Shown piece by piece: positions 1 to 7,493 of a stretch of 64,000 bases of DNA. The stretch covers positions 65,640 through 129,639 of the forward strand of contig JAVBOM010000007.1 of assembly GCA_031550535.1 (NCBI GenBank). Direction: 5' to 3'. How positions within the stretch are numbered: the stretch's first letter is position 1; each line of letters opens with the position of its first letter. Source of the DNA: Avichristensenella sp031550535. Its GTDB lineage: Bacteria; Bacillota; Clostridia; Christensenellales; Aristaeellaceae. The translations under genes were made by a program, and so were the position numbers. The notes under the pieces were generated by a model that was not told the DNA's origin, ran no database searches, and saw only the letters and a list, made by a program, of their open reading frames with translations.

Positions 1-2012
1 TCGGCCGCGTCCGGATGCAGCTCGCCCAGCACGGCGACGCGCTCCCCGTTTACGGTCAGCGTCGCGCAGCGGCCCGGGTGGTAGTAGACGTCCGCGCCGG
101 GCGCGATGTCCGCCGAAAGGCCGAGCACGCGCAGCAGTTCTTCGATGACGCCGCGCAGGCGGTAGAAATCGTACAGCGCGCCGAACGCGCCGATGCACAG
201 CGCCTGCCGCTCCACGGGCAGCTCGCCGGGTTTCCGCGAATGGCCCTCAAAGACCGTGCCGCACTCGAACAGCATGCCGCGCGGGTTCTGGCGGCTGATG
301 TTCACGCCGAGCGCGTCCAGCATGCCGGGAGCCAGCGTTGTGCGCATGATGCTCGTGTCCTCGCCGAGCGGGTTTCGGATCACGACCGGGCACAGCCTCG
401 GGTCGCCGTCCGGCAGGCCGAGCTTCACCGCGCCCTGCGCGCTGGTGAACGAGTACGCCATCGTCTCGTGGCCGCCCAGCGCGACCAGCACGGCCTTTAC
501 CTTGTCCGTGAAGCGCATCCGGTCCGACCGCTTGCCCGCCATCGTCTCGCCCGCTGGTAACACGGACGGCAGGTGGTGATAGCCGTAGTAGCGCAGCGCC
601 TCCTCGGCCAGGTCCGCGAAGCCGTCCACATCCTGCCGGAACGGCGGGGCCACGGCGCGCAGTGCGTCGCCCGCGAGCTGTACGTCGAAGTGCAGCTTCC
701 TCAGGATCGCGGCGATTTCCTCGCCCGGGATGTCCACGCCCGTCCACCGCTGGATGCGGCTGACGGTCGTCTCAATGACCGGCTGCGGCTTCGGCGCGGG
801 GTACACATCGATGATGCCGGAGACGGTGTCGCCCGCGTCCAGCAGGTCCACCAGGTGGCACGCGCGGTCCAGCGCCTCGATGGCGGTTGCGGGGGCGACG
901 CCCTTCTCAAACCGCGAGGACGACTCAGTCCGGATGCCGAGCGACCGCGCCGTCACACGCGTGGATGTCCGGTCAAACGCCGCGCACTCGAACAGAATCT
1001 CGCGCGTGTTCTCCGTGATTTCGGATTCCTCGCCGCCCATGATGCCCGCAAGGCCCGTCGCGCCGCCCTCGTCCGCGATGACGAGCATGCTGGCCGTCAG
1101 CGTGTGGTCCTTGCCGTCCAGCGTGCGCAGCGTTTCGCCGTCCTTGGCGCGGCGTACGATGATGTGCCGCCCCTTGACCATCGACAGGTCGAACGCGTGC
1201 ATCGGGTGGCCGGTTTCCAGCATCACGAAGTTCGTGATGTCTACGATGTTGTTGATGGAGCGCATGCCCGCGCCGTGCAGGTACGCGCGCAGCCACAGCG
1301 GCGACGGGCCGATGCGGATGTTCTTCACCACGCGCGCCGTGTAGCGCGGGCAGAGGTCCGCGTCCAGCACGTCCACGCGCGCCTCGTCCAGGATATTCCC
1401 GCCGTGCTCCTTGACGGTGATTTCGGGCTTCACGAACGCCTTGTCAAACGCCGCGGCGGATTCCCGCGCGATGCCCCAGACACACTGGCAGTCCGGCCGG
1501 TTGGCGAGGATGTCGAAATCCACGACCGTGTCGCCCAGGCCGAGCAGGGGCCGCACATCGATGCCGAGCGGGTGGTTTTCGTGGAAGATCATGATGCCCT
1601 CCGCGCTCGCGCCGGGGTACAGCGCGTCGTCCACGCCCAACTCATAGCCGCCGCAGAGCATGCCGTCCGACAGCTCGCCGCGCAGCGTGCCGGACTTGAT
1701 GACCTTGCCGCCGGGCAGCGTCGCGCCGTCCAGGCACACGGGGACGAGTTCCCCGCCTTTCAGGTTTTGCGCGCCAGTGACGATCTGCAGTGGCTTCTCG
1801 CCGCCCACGTCCACCTGGCATATCCACAGGTGATCGGAGTTCGGGTGCCGCGCCAGGGACAGCACGCGCCCGGTGACGACCTTATCGATCCCTTCGCCGA
1901 CGACCTCCGTGCCCTCCACCGCCGTGCCGGTCATGATCATGCGCTCGGTGTATGCCGCCGCGTCCGGCGGGATATCCGCGTACTCGCGAATCCATTGCAT
2001 CGGTATTTTCAT
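1..2012 (-). CDS. pheT: Phenylalanyl-tRNA synthetase beta subunit, C-terminus cut by window edge
   Basis: Charges tRNA-Phe together with PheS as an (alpha-beta)2 enzyme in the cytoplasm. An uninterrupted frame of 670 codons begins at an ATG 12 nt after the pheS stop and leaves the window at base 1. The protein starts MKIPMQWIREYADIPP and shows the N-terminal tRNA-binding (EMAP-like) fold, including NSDHLWICQVDVGGE, then the B3/B4 editing region (SINNIVDITNFVM, GHPMHAFD, IMGGEESEI) and the B5 and catalytic-like core. About 130 residues, including the C-terminal anticodon-binding domain, should lie beyond base 1. It is co-transcribed with pheS under the T-box leader. Identification is firm; only the C-terminus is missing. 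Confidence 0.95.
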   Translation of the reverse strand, partial: MKIPMQWIREYADIPPDAAAYTERMIMTGTAVEGTEVVGEGIDKVVTGRVLSLARHPNSDHLWICQVDVGGEKPLQIVTGAQNLKGGELVPVCLDGATLPGGKVIKSGTLRGELSDGMLCGGYELGVDDALYPGASAEGIMIFHENHPLGIDVRPLLGLGDTVVDFDILANRPDCQCVWGIARESAAAFDKAFVKPEITVKEHGGNILDEARVDVLDADLCPRYTARVVKNIRIGPSPLWLRAYLHGAGMRSINNIVDITNFVMLETGHPMHAFDLSMVKGRHIIVRRAKDGETLRTLDGKDHTLTASMLVIADEGGATGLAGIMGGEESEITENTREILFECAAFDRTSTRVTARSLGIRTESSSRFEKGVAPATAIEALDRACHLVDLLDAGDTVSGIIDVYPAPKPQPVIETTVSRIQRWTGVDIPGEEIAAILRKLHFDVQLAGDALRAVAPPFRQDVDGFADLAEEALRYYGYHHLPSVLPAGETMAGKRSDRMRFTDKVKAVLVALGGHETMAYSFTSAQGAVKLGLPDGDPRLCPVVIRNPLGEDTSIMRTTLAPGMLDALGVNISRQNPRGMLFECGTVFEGHSRKPGELPVERQALCIGAFGALYDFYRLRGVIEELLRVLGLSADIAPGADVYYHPGRCATLTVNGERVAVLGELHPDAA

Positions 2013-2024
2013 GCTCAATCCCCC

Positions 2025-3047
2025 TTAGCGGAACTGCCCGAGGAACCGGAGATCGCCCTCGTAGAGCAGCCGCATGTCGCTGATGCCGTATTTTAAAATG
2101 GCGATGCGCTCCAGCCCCATGCCGAACGCGAAGCCGGAATAGACGGACGAATCGATGCCGCACATGTCCAGCACCTTTGGGTTCACCACGCCGCTGCCGA
2201 GAATCTCGATCCAGCCCGTGCCCTTGCAGACGCGGCAGCCCGTACCGTGACAGACCATGCAGGTGAGGTCCACCTCGGCGGAAGGCTCCGTGAACGGGAA
2301 GAACGACGGGCGGAAGCGCGTCAGGGTGTCCTCGCCGAACAGCGCCTTGGCGAACGCGTCCAGCGTGCCCTTCAGGTTCGCCATGGAGATGCCCTTGTCG
2401 ATCACCAGCCCTTCCATCTGATGGAAGTTGGGGGAGTGCGTGGCGTCTGCCTCGTCGGCGCGGAACACGCGGCCCGGGCAGATGATGCGGATGGGCGGCT
2501 TGCGCGAGAGCATCGTGCGCGCCTGCACGGGCGAGGTGTGCGTCCGCAGCACGATGTTGTCCTCCACGTAGAACGTGTCCTGCGCGTCGCGCGCCGGGTG
2601 GTTCTTCGGCAGGTTCAGCAGCTCGAAGTTGTATGTGTCCAGCTCCACCTCCGGCCCCTCGACCACCTCAAAGCCCATGCCGGTGAAAATTTCCACCAGA
2701 TCGGCCTGCACCATGGACATCGGGTGCAGCGTGCCCATGTGGCGCATGGGGCGCGGCTCCGTCACGTCGATGGCCTCGTCCTTCAGCCGCGCTTCGCGTT
2801 CCGCCCGGCGCAGCGCAGTGCCGCGCGTTTCGATCATCCGGGTGATGTTTTCCCGCGCGCCGTTAATCAGCGCGCCGACCTTCGGCCGCTCATCGGACGG
2901 CAGTTCGCCCATGGCGCGCAGAAGCTGCGTGAAGCTGCCCTTGCGCCCTTGCAGCAGCACGCGGAGCGATTCCAGTTCGCCCGCCGTTGTTACCTTGGCG
3001 AGCGATTCTCGCGCCTCGGCCAGTATGCGATCGATTTGATCCTGCAT
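2025..3047 (-). CDS. pheS: Phenylalanyl-tRNA synthetase alpha subunit
   Basis: Catalytic subunit of the tRNA-Phe ligase, 340 aa, the usual length. The N-terminal 100 residues form the coiled-coil tRNA-contact arm (MQDQIDRILAEARESLAKV). The class II core follows: FTGMGFEVVEGPEVE, then HTSPVQARTM (motif 2 region), ATHSPNFHQMEGLVID, and the Cys-rich CMVCHGTGCRVCKGTGW strand found in Gram-positive PheS. Motif 3 is GFAFGMGLERIAIL. The start is set by GGAGGG about 8 nt upstream. It is the first gene of pheST and sits directly behind a T-box leader, so it is controlled by uncharged tRNA-Phe. Confidence 0.97.
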   Translation of the reverse strand: MQDQIDRILAEARESLAKVTTAGELESLRVLLQGRKGSFTQLLRAMGELPSDERPKVGALINGARENITRMIETRGTALRRAEREARLKDEAIDVTEPRPMRHMGTLHPMSMVQADLVEIFTGMGFEVVEGPEVELDTYNFELLNLPKNHPARDAQDTFYVEDNIVLRTHTSPVQARTMLSRKPPIRIICPGRVFRADEADATHSPNFHQMEGLVIDKGISMANLKGTLDAFAKALFGEDTLTRFRPSFFPFTEPSAEVDLTCMVCHGTGCRVCKGTGWIEILGSGVVNPKVLDMCGIDSSVYSGFAFGMGLERIAILKYGISDMRLLYEGDLRFLGQFR

Positions 3048-3073
3048 CGTGGTTCCCTCCTAATTCATTGCAG

Positions 3074-3112
3074 AAAAACGCGCCCGTGTCTCCATAAAGG
3101 GACGCGGGCGCG
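3074..3112 (-). terminator. Intrinsic terminator of the pheST T-box
   Basis: On the minus strand CGCCCGCGTCC, a short loop and GACACGGGCG form a GC-rich stem followed by TTTTT. It is mutually exclusive with the T-box antiterminator and ends about 27 nt before the pheS ATG. Confidence 0.85.
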
Positions 3113-3336
3113 GCGTGGTACCACCCTTTTTTGCCGCGCGCGAAAAACGCGGACGGCCTCTGCGGGATAACGGGCGCGTTCCCGGCCCCGCCTACGGGGG
3201 AGACGGCACGGATTCCGCAGGGAATCCTGATCGCCTCATGCCTTCAGCGGAGCGGCTCCGGAGTGAATTTCCCGCTTGCCCTCCCCGGCGGCTTCCAGCC
3301 ATGGGCGTTTCCCAAGGCCGCCTTCTCTGATGAGTG

Positions 3337-3392
3337 GCGAGGAACCGTAGATTCCAAGCCATAAGGGGATTCCGCAAGGAATCCCTACCTCT
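3337..3392 (+). repeat. Family A double-hairpin element, left half degraded
   Basis: The right hairpin is intact (GGGATTCC, loop GCAA, GGAATCCC at 3366-3385) with the conserved CCATAAG joint before it. The left hairpin is replaced by a divergent GGAA...TTCC stem. It lies between the pheST promoter and T-box stem I, antisense to the transcript. Confidence 0.7.
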
Positions 3393-3452
3393 GGGGATAC
3401 AATGACGCGGGCGTTGGCTCCTTCATAGCCTTTCGTAATTTGATTATTGAAT

Positions 3453-3482
3453 GATATACCATGGCGGCGGGCGGTTTGTCAA
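3453..3482 (-). promoter_or_regulatory. Sigma-A-type promoter of pheST
   Basis: TTGACA (3482-3477), an 18-nt spacer and TATATC (3458-3453). This places the transcript start near 3446, giving a leader of about 400 nt. Confidence 0.65.
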
Positions 3483-3541
3483 GGGTTTTGGCGGTTTTTC
3501 GGGGCGGCATCGGGCAGCCGAGGGAGACACTCCCTTCCACG

Positions 3542-4651
3542 TTAGTTGGCAGGCTCCGCCGTTTCCGCATCCAACGACAGCGCAATCTCCACGAAAACGC
3601 CCGGCAGCAGAGCCTTGACATCCGCCTCGGAAAACGCATCGCTTTGCGACAGCGAGATGGAGCGCAGCGCCAGTAGCCCTTTAAGCGGGGAAAGATCGAA
3701 AATGTCATTTCCCCAGAGGTTCAGGTCGCGTAGCGCGGGCAAATCCTTCAGCGGCGACACGTCCGTGACGGAACACTCCGTGACATGCAGCGTCTCCAGC
3801 GCCACCTGCGCGGCCAGCGCGGAAAGGTCGCTGATGCCTGGGCACTGCTGAATGTACAAGCGGTTGATCGCGTGGCTGGAAAGCAGCGCCAGGTCGTCGC
3901 TCGTGATGGGCGATTGGAGGATGTTCAGATGGCTGAGGCCCGGCCACGCGGCGATGAGCGTCGCGAATGTCTCGCTGTCCACGCCCCGGAGCGTGACGCT
4001 GCGCATCCCCGTGTGGCGCGCGAGCGGCGAGAAGTCCGCAGCAACGCCGCCGAGGGAGAAGTGCTCCAGGTTTTCCGTCCCGGAAAGCGCGGAAATGTCC
4101 ACGCGCGCGTCCTTCTTGTACCAGCCCCCGTTAAAGGTTTTCAGGTTCGGCAGGGACAGCACGGGGGAAAGGTCAATCTCGTCGGACAACCCGCTGAGGT
4201 GGACGCGGGTGAGCCCCGGCTTGCCCGCCAGGGGGGACAGGTCCGTGATGCCCTTGCAGTCCTGCAGCCACACCTCCTCCAGCAGCGGCAGGTCACGAAG
4301 CGCCTCGATGCTCGTGATGTCCTGCTCGGCGATCCTGATGAACTTCAGATTCTCGCAGAGCGCGAGCGCGGAAATGTCCCGGATCGCCCCCTTCTTTGAG
4401 GCGGTATCCCGGAAGGCGTCGTACTCGAAGATGGTCACCTTCTCCATGTCAGCCTGGGTGATGTCGCCGGTCTCCTTCCGCAGCATCTTGCGGATGACTT
4501 CCTCCACCACGGGATCGCCAAAGCGGACGATATCGCCCCTCGGCGGCGTTTCCGCCAGCGCGGGCAGCGCCGGAACGCTGAGGCACAGCAGCGCGGCGGT
4601 GAGGATGGCCAGGGCGCGTGTTCTTTTCCCTGTTTGTGGGCCGTGTCGCAT
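3542..4651 (-). CDS. Secreted leucine-rich-repeat protein (paralog 1)
   Basis: 369 aa. A Sec signal peptide (LAILTAALLCLSVPALPALA|ETP) is followed by an LRR N-cap (FGDPVVEEVIRKMLRKETGD) and about ten leucine-rich repeats of the DLSPLAG type (DISALALCENLKFIRI, DLSPLAGKPGLTRV, DVSPLKDLPALRDLNL). There is no lipobox, LPXTG motif or membrane anchor, so it is probably released or wall-bound. The start is set by AAAGGAGGG 6 nt upstream. It is the second gene of a paralogous pair, 36 bp after its partner. LRRs of this kind mediate protein binding; the target is unknown. Confidence 0.85.
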   Translation of the reverse strand: MRHGPQTGKRTRALAILTAALLCLSVPALPALAETPPRGDIVRFGDPVVEEVIRKMLRKETGDITQADMEKVTIFEYDAFRDTASKKGAIRDISALALCENLKFIRIAEQDITSIEALRDLPLLEEVWLQDCKGITDLSPLAGKPGLTRVHLSGLSDEIDLSPVLSLPNLKTFNGGWYKKDARVDISALSGTENLEHFSLGGVAADFSPLARHTGMRSVTLRGVDSETFATLIAAWPGLSHLNILQSPITSDDLALLSSHAINRLYIQQCPGISDLSALAAQVALETLHVTECSVTDVSPLKDLPALRDLNLWGNDIFDLSPLKGLLALRSISLSQSDAFSEADVKALLPGVFVEIALSLDAETAEPAN

Positions 4652-4687
4652 TGTGTCCCTCCTTTGGGGTCGATGGTGGTCGTGTCA

Positions 4688-5884
4688 TCAGTTCACCCCG
4701 CCCGACGACGGCCTCATCAACACCTCCACACCCGGCAACAGCGCCGCGATATCCGCCTCGGTATACGCGTCGCTCTCCGTCACCAGGAGCGTTTCCAGCT
4801 TCGGGAGGCCCTTCAGCGGCGACAGGTCGCGAATGTCATTCTGCTGAAGGTTCACGCGGGTCAGCGCCTGCAAATCCCTCAGCGGCGTGATGTCCGTGAT
4901 GGAGCAATTCCAAATGTGCAGGTACATGAGCGCCTTCTGCCCGGATAGCGCGGACAGGTCGCTGATTTCGGGGCAACTCCACAGGCCGAGATCCCTCATC
5001 GCGTGGCCGGAAAGCAGGGATAGGTCCTCGTTTGTGAGCGGGGAGGATTGCACGGTCAGTCGCCTGAGATCAGGCCACGCGGCAATCAGGGTGGCGAACA
5101 TTTCGCGGTCAACGCCCACAAGCGTCGCGTTCCGCATCTTGGTGTGGCTTTCAAGCGGCGCATAGTCCTCCACGAAGCCGCTGTAAAGAAACTGCTCCAG
5201 GGTATCCTTCCCGCGCAGCGGCGAAAGATCCAGGCGCGTGTCCTTGTCCTGGCTGCCGGCGGTAAAGGTTCTAAGGTTCGGCAGGGACAGCACGGGCGTG
5301 AGGTCCCGCACGCCTTCCAGCCCGACGATCTGGACGATAAAGAGGCGCTGCTTGCCCTCGAGTGGGGAAAGGTCTGTTACGCTCTCGCTAAAGGACAGGT
5401 CGACTTCCCGAAGCAGCGGCAGACCCCGCAGCGCCTCGATACTCGTGATGGGTTGCCGTGTGATCGTGACGATTTCGAGGTTCTTACAGAATTGCAGCAC
5501 GGAAATGTCCGCAATGACATCGTTTATGGACGCGGGGTCTACGAAATCGTCACACACAAACTCCGTCACCGTCGCCATGTCCGCCCTTGTTACGTCGCCG
5601 GTTTCCTTTTCAAGCGTCTTGCGGATGACCCGTTCGACCACGGGGTCGTTAAACCGGATCACCTCGCCGTCCAGCAGTTTCTCCGCCGGAACCAAACCTG
5701 TAGCGGTTTCCGCCAGTGTGGGCAGCGCCGTCATGCTGAGGCACAGCAGCAGCGCGGCGAGCAGTGCGGCCGGGCCGCGGCGTCTTTGACGGCGGCGCTG
5801 ATTCGAAGAATCGGGCGCCATAAGGGGATTTCGCAAGAAATCCCTACCGCTGTGGTGGCGAGGATGCTGTCTGTCGCGTTGCAT
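4688..5884 (-). CDS. Secreted leucine-rich-repeat protein (paralog 2) with a repeat element in its signal peptide
   Basis: 398 aa, clearly paralogous to the next gene: same N-cap (FNDPVVERVIRKTLEKETGD), same repeat style and the same sequence around the ribosome binding site (AAAGGAG-GACAC-ATG). After MQRDRQHPRHHSG the frame runs through a family A element (5848-5791), which supplies about 19 codons (RDFLRNPLMAPDSSNQRRR) before the hydrophobic core AALLAALLLCLSMTALPTLA. The signal peptide therefore has a long basic n-region. The element also contains its own ATG, at MAPDSSNQ, which could serve as an alternative start, but that ATG lacks a ribosome binding site. No cell-wall anchor is seen. 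Confidence 0.83.
   Translation of the reverse strand: MQRDRQHPRHHSGRDFLRNPLMAPDSSNQRRRQRRRGPAALLAALLLCLSMTALPTLAETATGLVPAEKLLDGEVIRFNDPVVERVIRKTLEKETGDVTRADMATVTEFVCDDFVDPASINDVIADISVLQFCKNLEIVTITRQPITSIEALRGLPLLREVDLSFSESVTDLSPLEGKQRLFIVQIVGLEGVRDLTPVLSLPNLRTFTAGSQDKDTRLDLSPLRGKDTLEQFLYSGFVEDYAPLESHTKMRNATLVGVDREMFATLIAAWPDLRRLTVQSSPLTNEDLSLLSGHAMRDLGLWSCPEISDLSALSGQKALMYLHIWNCSITDITPLRDLQALTRVNLQQNDIRDLSPLKGLPKLETLLVTESDAYTEADIAALLPGVEVLMRPSSGGVN
5791..5848 (+). repeat. Family A element inserted in a coding sequence
   Basis: Left hairpin GGCGCTGATTC, loop GAA, GAATCGGGCGCC; joint ATAAG; right hairpin GGGATTTC, loop GCAA, GAAATCCC. The whole element is read through in frame by the LRR gene on the opposite strand. 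Confidence 0.85.
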
Positions 5885-6069
5885 GGTGTCGCTCCTTTCG
5901 CGGCCGGTGGCAAGAAATCCTTGCCTCTCCTGGTAAAAAATGGTGACACCTAAAAGTATACGAACACTTTTGATACAAAAATGGCGTCAGCGTGGCATGC
6001 GCATGCAATTGTTGGCAGCAATGTGACATTTTCGCGCGCTTTCGGCTTTTCTTTTGGCCGATCCTGCGC

Positions 6070-6075
6070 TATAAT
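6070..6075 (+). promoter_or_regulatory. Putative -10 box for the paaK1-ior operon
   Basis: A perfect TATAAT with a poor -35 match 17 nt upstream. The 313-bp divergent spacer 5885-6197 otherwise holds only a degenerate family A fragment near 5910-5932. Confidence 0.4.
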
Positions 6076-6197
6076 ACATCACAATGCCCCGCCCATAGGC
6101 GGTCATCCGCGCATGGCCGCCGCCCAGGACGGAAGAACGGAAGGCGCGGGGCGGCTATTCATTACCTGTACCTTTGGTGTAGAATGGGAGGATGCAT

Positions 6198-7493
6198 ATG
6201 ATTTGGAACCCACAGATGGAGGCCATGCAGCGCGAGCAGATGCGCGCGCTGCAGCTCGATCGCCTAAAAGATACCGTGCGCCGCTGTTACGACCATGTGC
6301 CGCACTACAAGAAGCGTTTTGACGAGGCGGGCATCAGGCCCGAGGATATCCGGACGCTGGCCGACCTGCGCCATGTGCCCTTCACGGTCAAAACCGACCT
6401 GCGCGACAACTACCCCTACCAGATGCTCGCTGTGCCCATGCGGGATATCGTGCGCGTGCACGCGTCCAGCGGCACCACGGGCAAGTCCATCGTGGCGGGG
6501 TACACGAAGGGCGACCTGGATATGTGGGCGGAGTGCATCGCCCGCCTGACGACGGCCGTGGGTGCGACGGCGGACGACATCGTGCAGATTTCCTTCGGTT
6601 ATTCGCTGTTTACCGGCGCGTTCGGCCTGCACTATGGGCTGGAAAAGGTCGGCGCGGCGATCATCCCGATTTCCGGCGGCAACACGGAGCGGCAGATCGG
6701 CATCATGCGCGATTTCGGCGCGACGGTGCTCGTCGCCACGCCTTCCTACGCCATGTACCTGGCTGAGGTGGCGGAGAAAATGGGCGTGATGGACGAGATC
6801 AAGCTGCGGCTCGGCCTCTTCGGCGCGGAAAGCTCCACGCAGGAGATGCGGCACGAGCTGGCCCGCCGCTGGGGCATCACGGCCACGGAGAACTACGGGC
6901 TGACGGAGATCATCGGCCCGGGCGTGTCCGGCGAGTGCGAGGCGTTCCAAGGGCTGCACATCAACGAGGATCACTTCCTGCCCGAGATCATCAACCCCGA
7001 GACCGGCGAGGTGCTGCCGGAAGGGGAGGTGGGCGAGCTCGTCATCACGACGCTGACCAAGCAGGGCCAGCCGATGCTGCGCTACCGCACGCGGGACATC
7101 ACCCGCCTGACCTACGCGCCGTGCGCCTGCGGCCGGACAAGCGCGCGTATGGAGCAGGTGCGCGGCAGGAGCGATGATATGCTTATCATTCGCGGCGTGA
7201 ACGTGTTCCCGTCGCAGATCGAGAGCGTGCTGCTGGAGGTTTCTGGCATTGGGCCGCACTATGAGATCGAAGTGACGCGCCAGAACTACCTGGACCGCCT
7301 GACCGTGAAGGTGGAGCTGACCGACGGCAACCTCCTGGAGCGGTGGCGCGAGCTGGAGGCGCTGGAGCACACGGTGCACGACCAGCTCCGCTCCGCGCTG
7401 AACCTGGACGTGCATGTCAAGCTCGTCTCGCCCAACACGCTGAAGCGGTTTGAGGGCAAGGCCAAGCGCGTGACGGATATGAGGGATCAATAG
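6198..7493 (+). CDS. Phenylacetate-CoA ligase family enzyme, copy 1
   Basis: 431 aa AMP-forming aryl-CoA ligase of the PaaK type, abutting iorA. Motifs: ATP/AMP loop VHASSGTTGKS, the acyl-adenylate region IPISGGNTERQ, ENYGLTEI, the RYRTRDITRL hinge, a CACGR zinc-type site, and the C-terminal catalytic lysine region RFEGKAKRV. I prefer the ATG at 6198 over 6192 because GGGAGG (6186-6191) is then 6 nt away. Neighbouring IOR genes suggest it handles aryl-acetates that arise from aromatic 2-oxo acids, in either the ligase or the energy-conserving direction; direction and exact substrate are not determined by sequence. Confidence 0.88.
   Translation: MIWNPQMEAMQREQMRALQLDRLKDTVRRCYDHVPHYKKRFDEAGIRPEDIRTLADLRHVPFTVKTDLRDNYPYQMLAVPMRDIVRVHASSGTTGKSIVAGYTKGDLDMWAECIARLTTAVGATADDIVQISFGYSLFTGAFGLHYGLEKVGAAIIPISGGNTERQIGIMRDFGATVLVATPSYAMYLAEVAEKMGVMDEIKLRLGLFGAESSTQEMRHELARRWGITATENYGLTEIIGPGVSGECEAFQGLHINEDHFLPEIINPETGEVLPEGEVGELVITTLTKQGQPMLRYRTRDITRLTYAPCACGRTSARMEQVRGRSDDMLIIRGVNVFPSQIESVLLEVSGIGPHYEIEVTRQNYLDRLTVKVELTDGNLLERWRELEALEHTVHDQLRSALNLDVHVKLVSPNTLKRFEGKAKRVTDMRDQ

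Larger units (their letters stand above)
3074..3446 (-). promoter_or_regulatory. Phe-specific T-box leader of pheST
   Basis: The canonical T-box AGGGTGGTACCACG lies at 3127-3114, followed by the intrinsic terminator. Stem I is recognisable by AGAGA near 3332 and by GGAAATTCACTCCGGAG, which places a TTC (Phe) specifier codon at 3267-3265, matching the downstream gene. Uncharged tRNA-Phe should pair with the T-box bulge and prevent termination. Two sequences of the family A repeat type lie in this leader: a copy at 3337-3392 upstream of stem I, and a hairpin GGATTCCCTGCGGAATCC at 3227-3210 between stem I and the T-box. The outer limit is the predicted transcription start. Confidence 0.88.

Noticed and set aside
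1..2012. pheT as a broken gene, since only short separated frames on the minus strand have both start and stop inside the window
   Set aside because: The true frame is open without a stop from 2012 to base 1; it simply runs off the window edge.
4618..5953. Long plus-strand open frames opposite the LRR genes
   Set aside because: They mirror the Leu/Ser-rich codons of the real minus-strand genes, lack start signals and have no recognisable domains.
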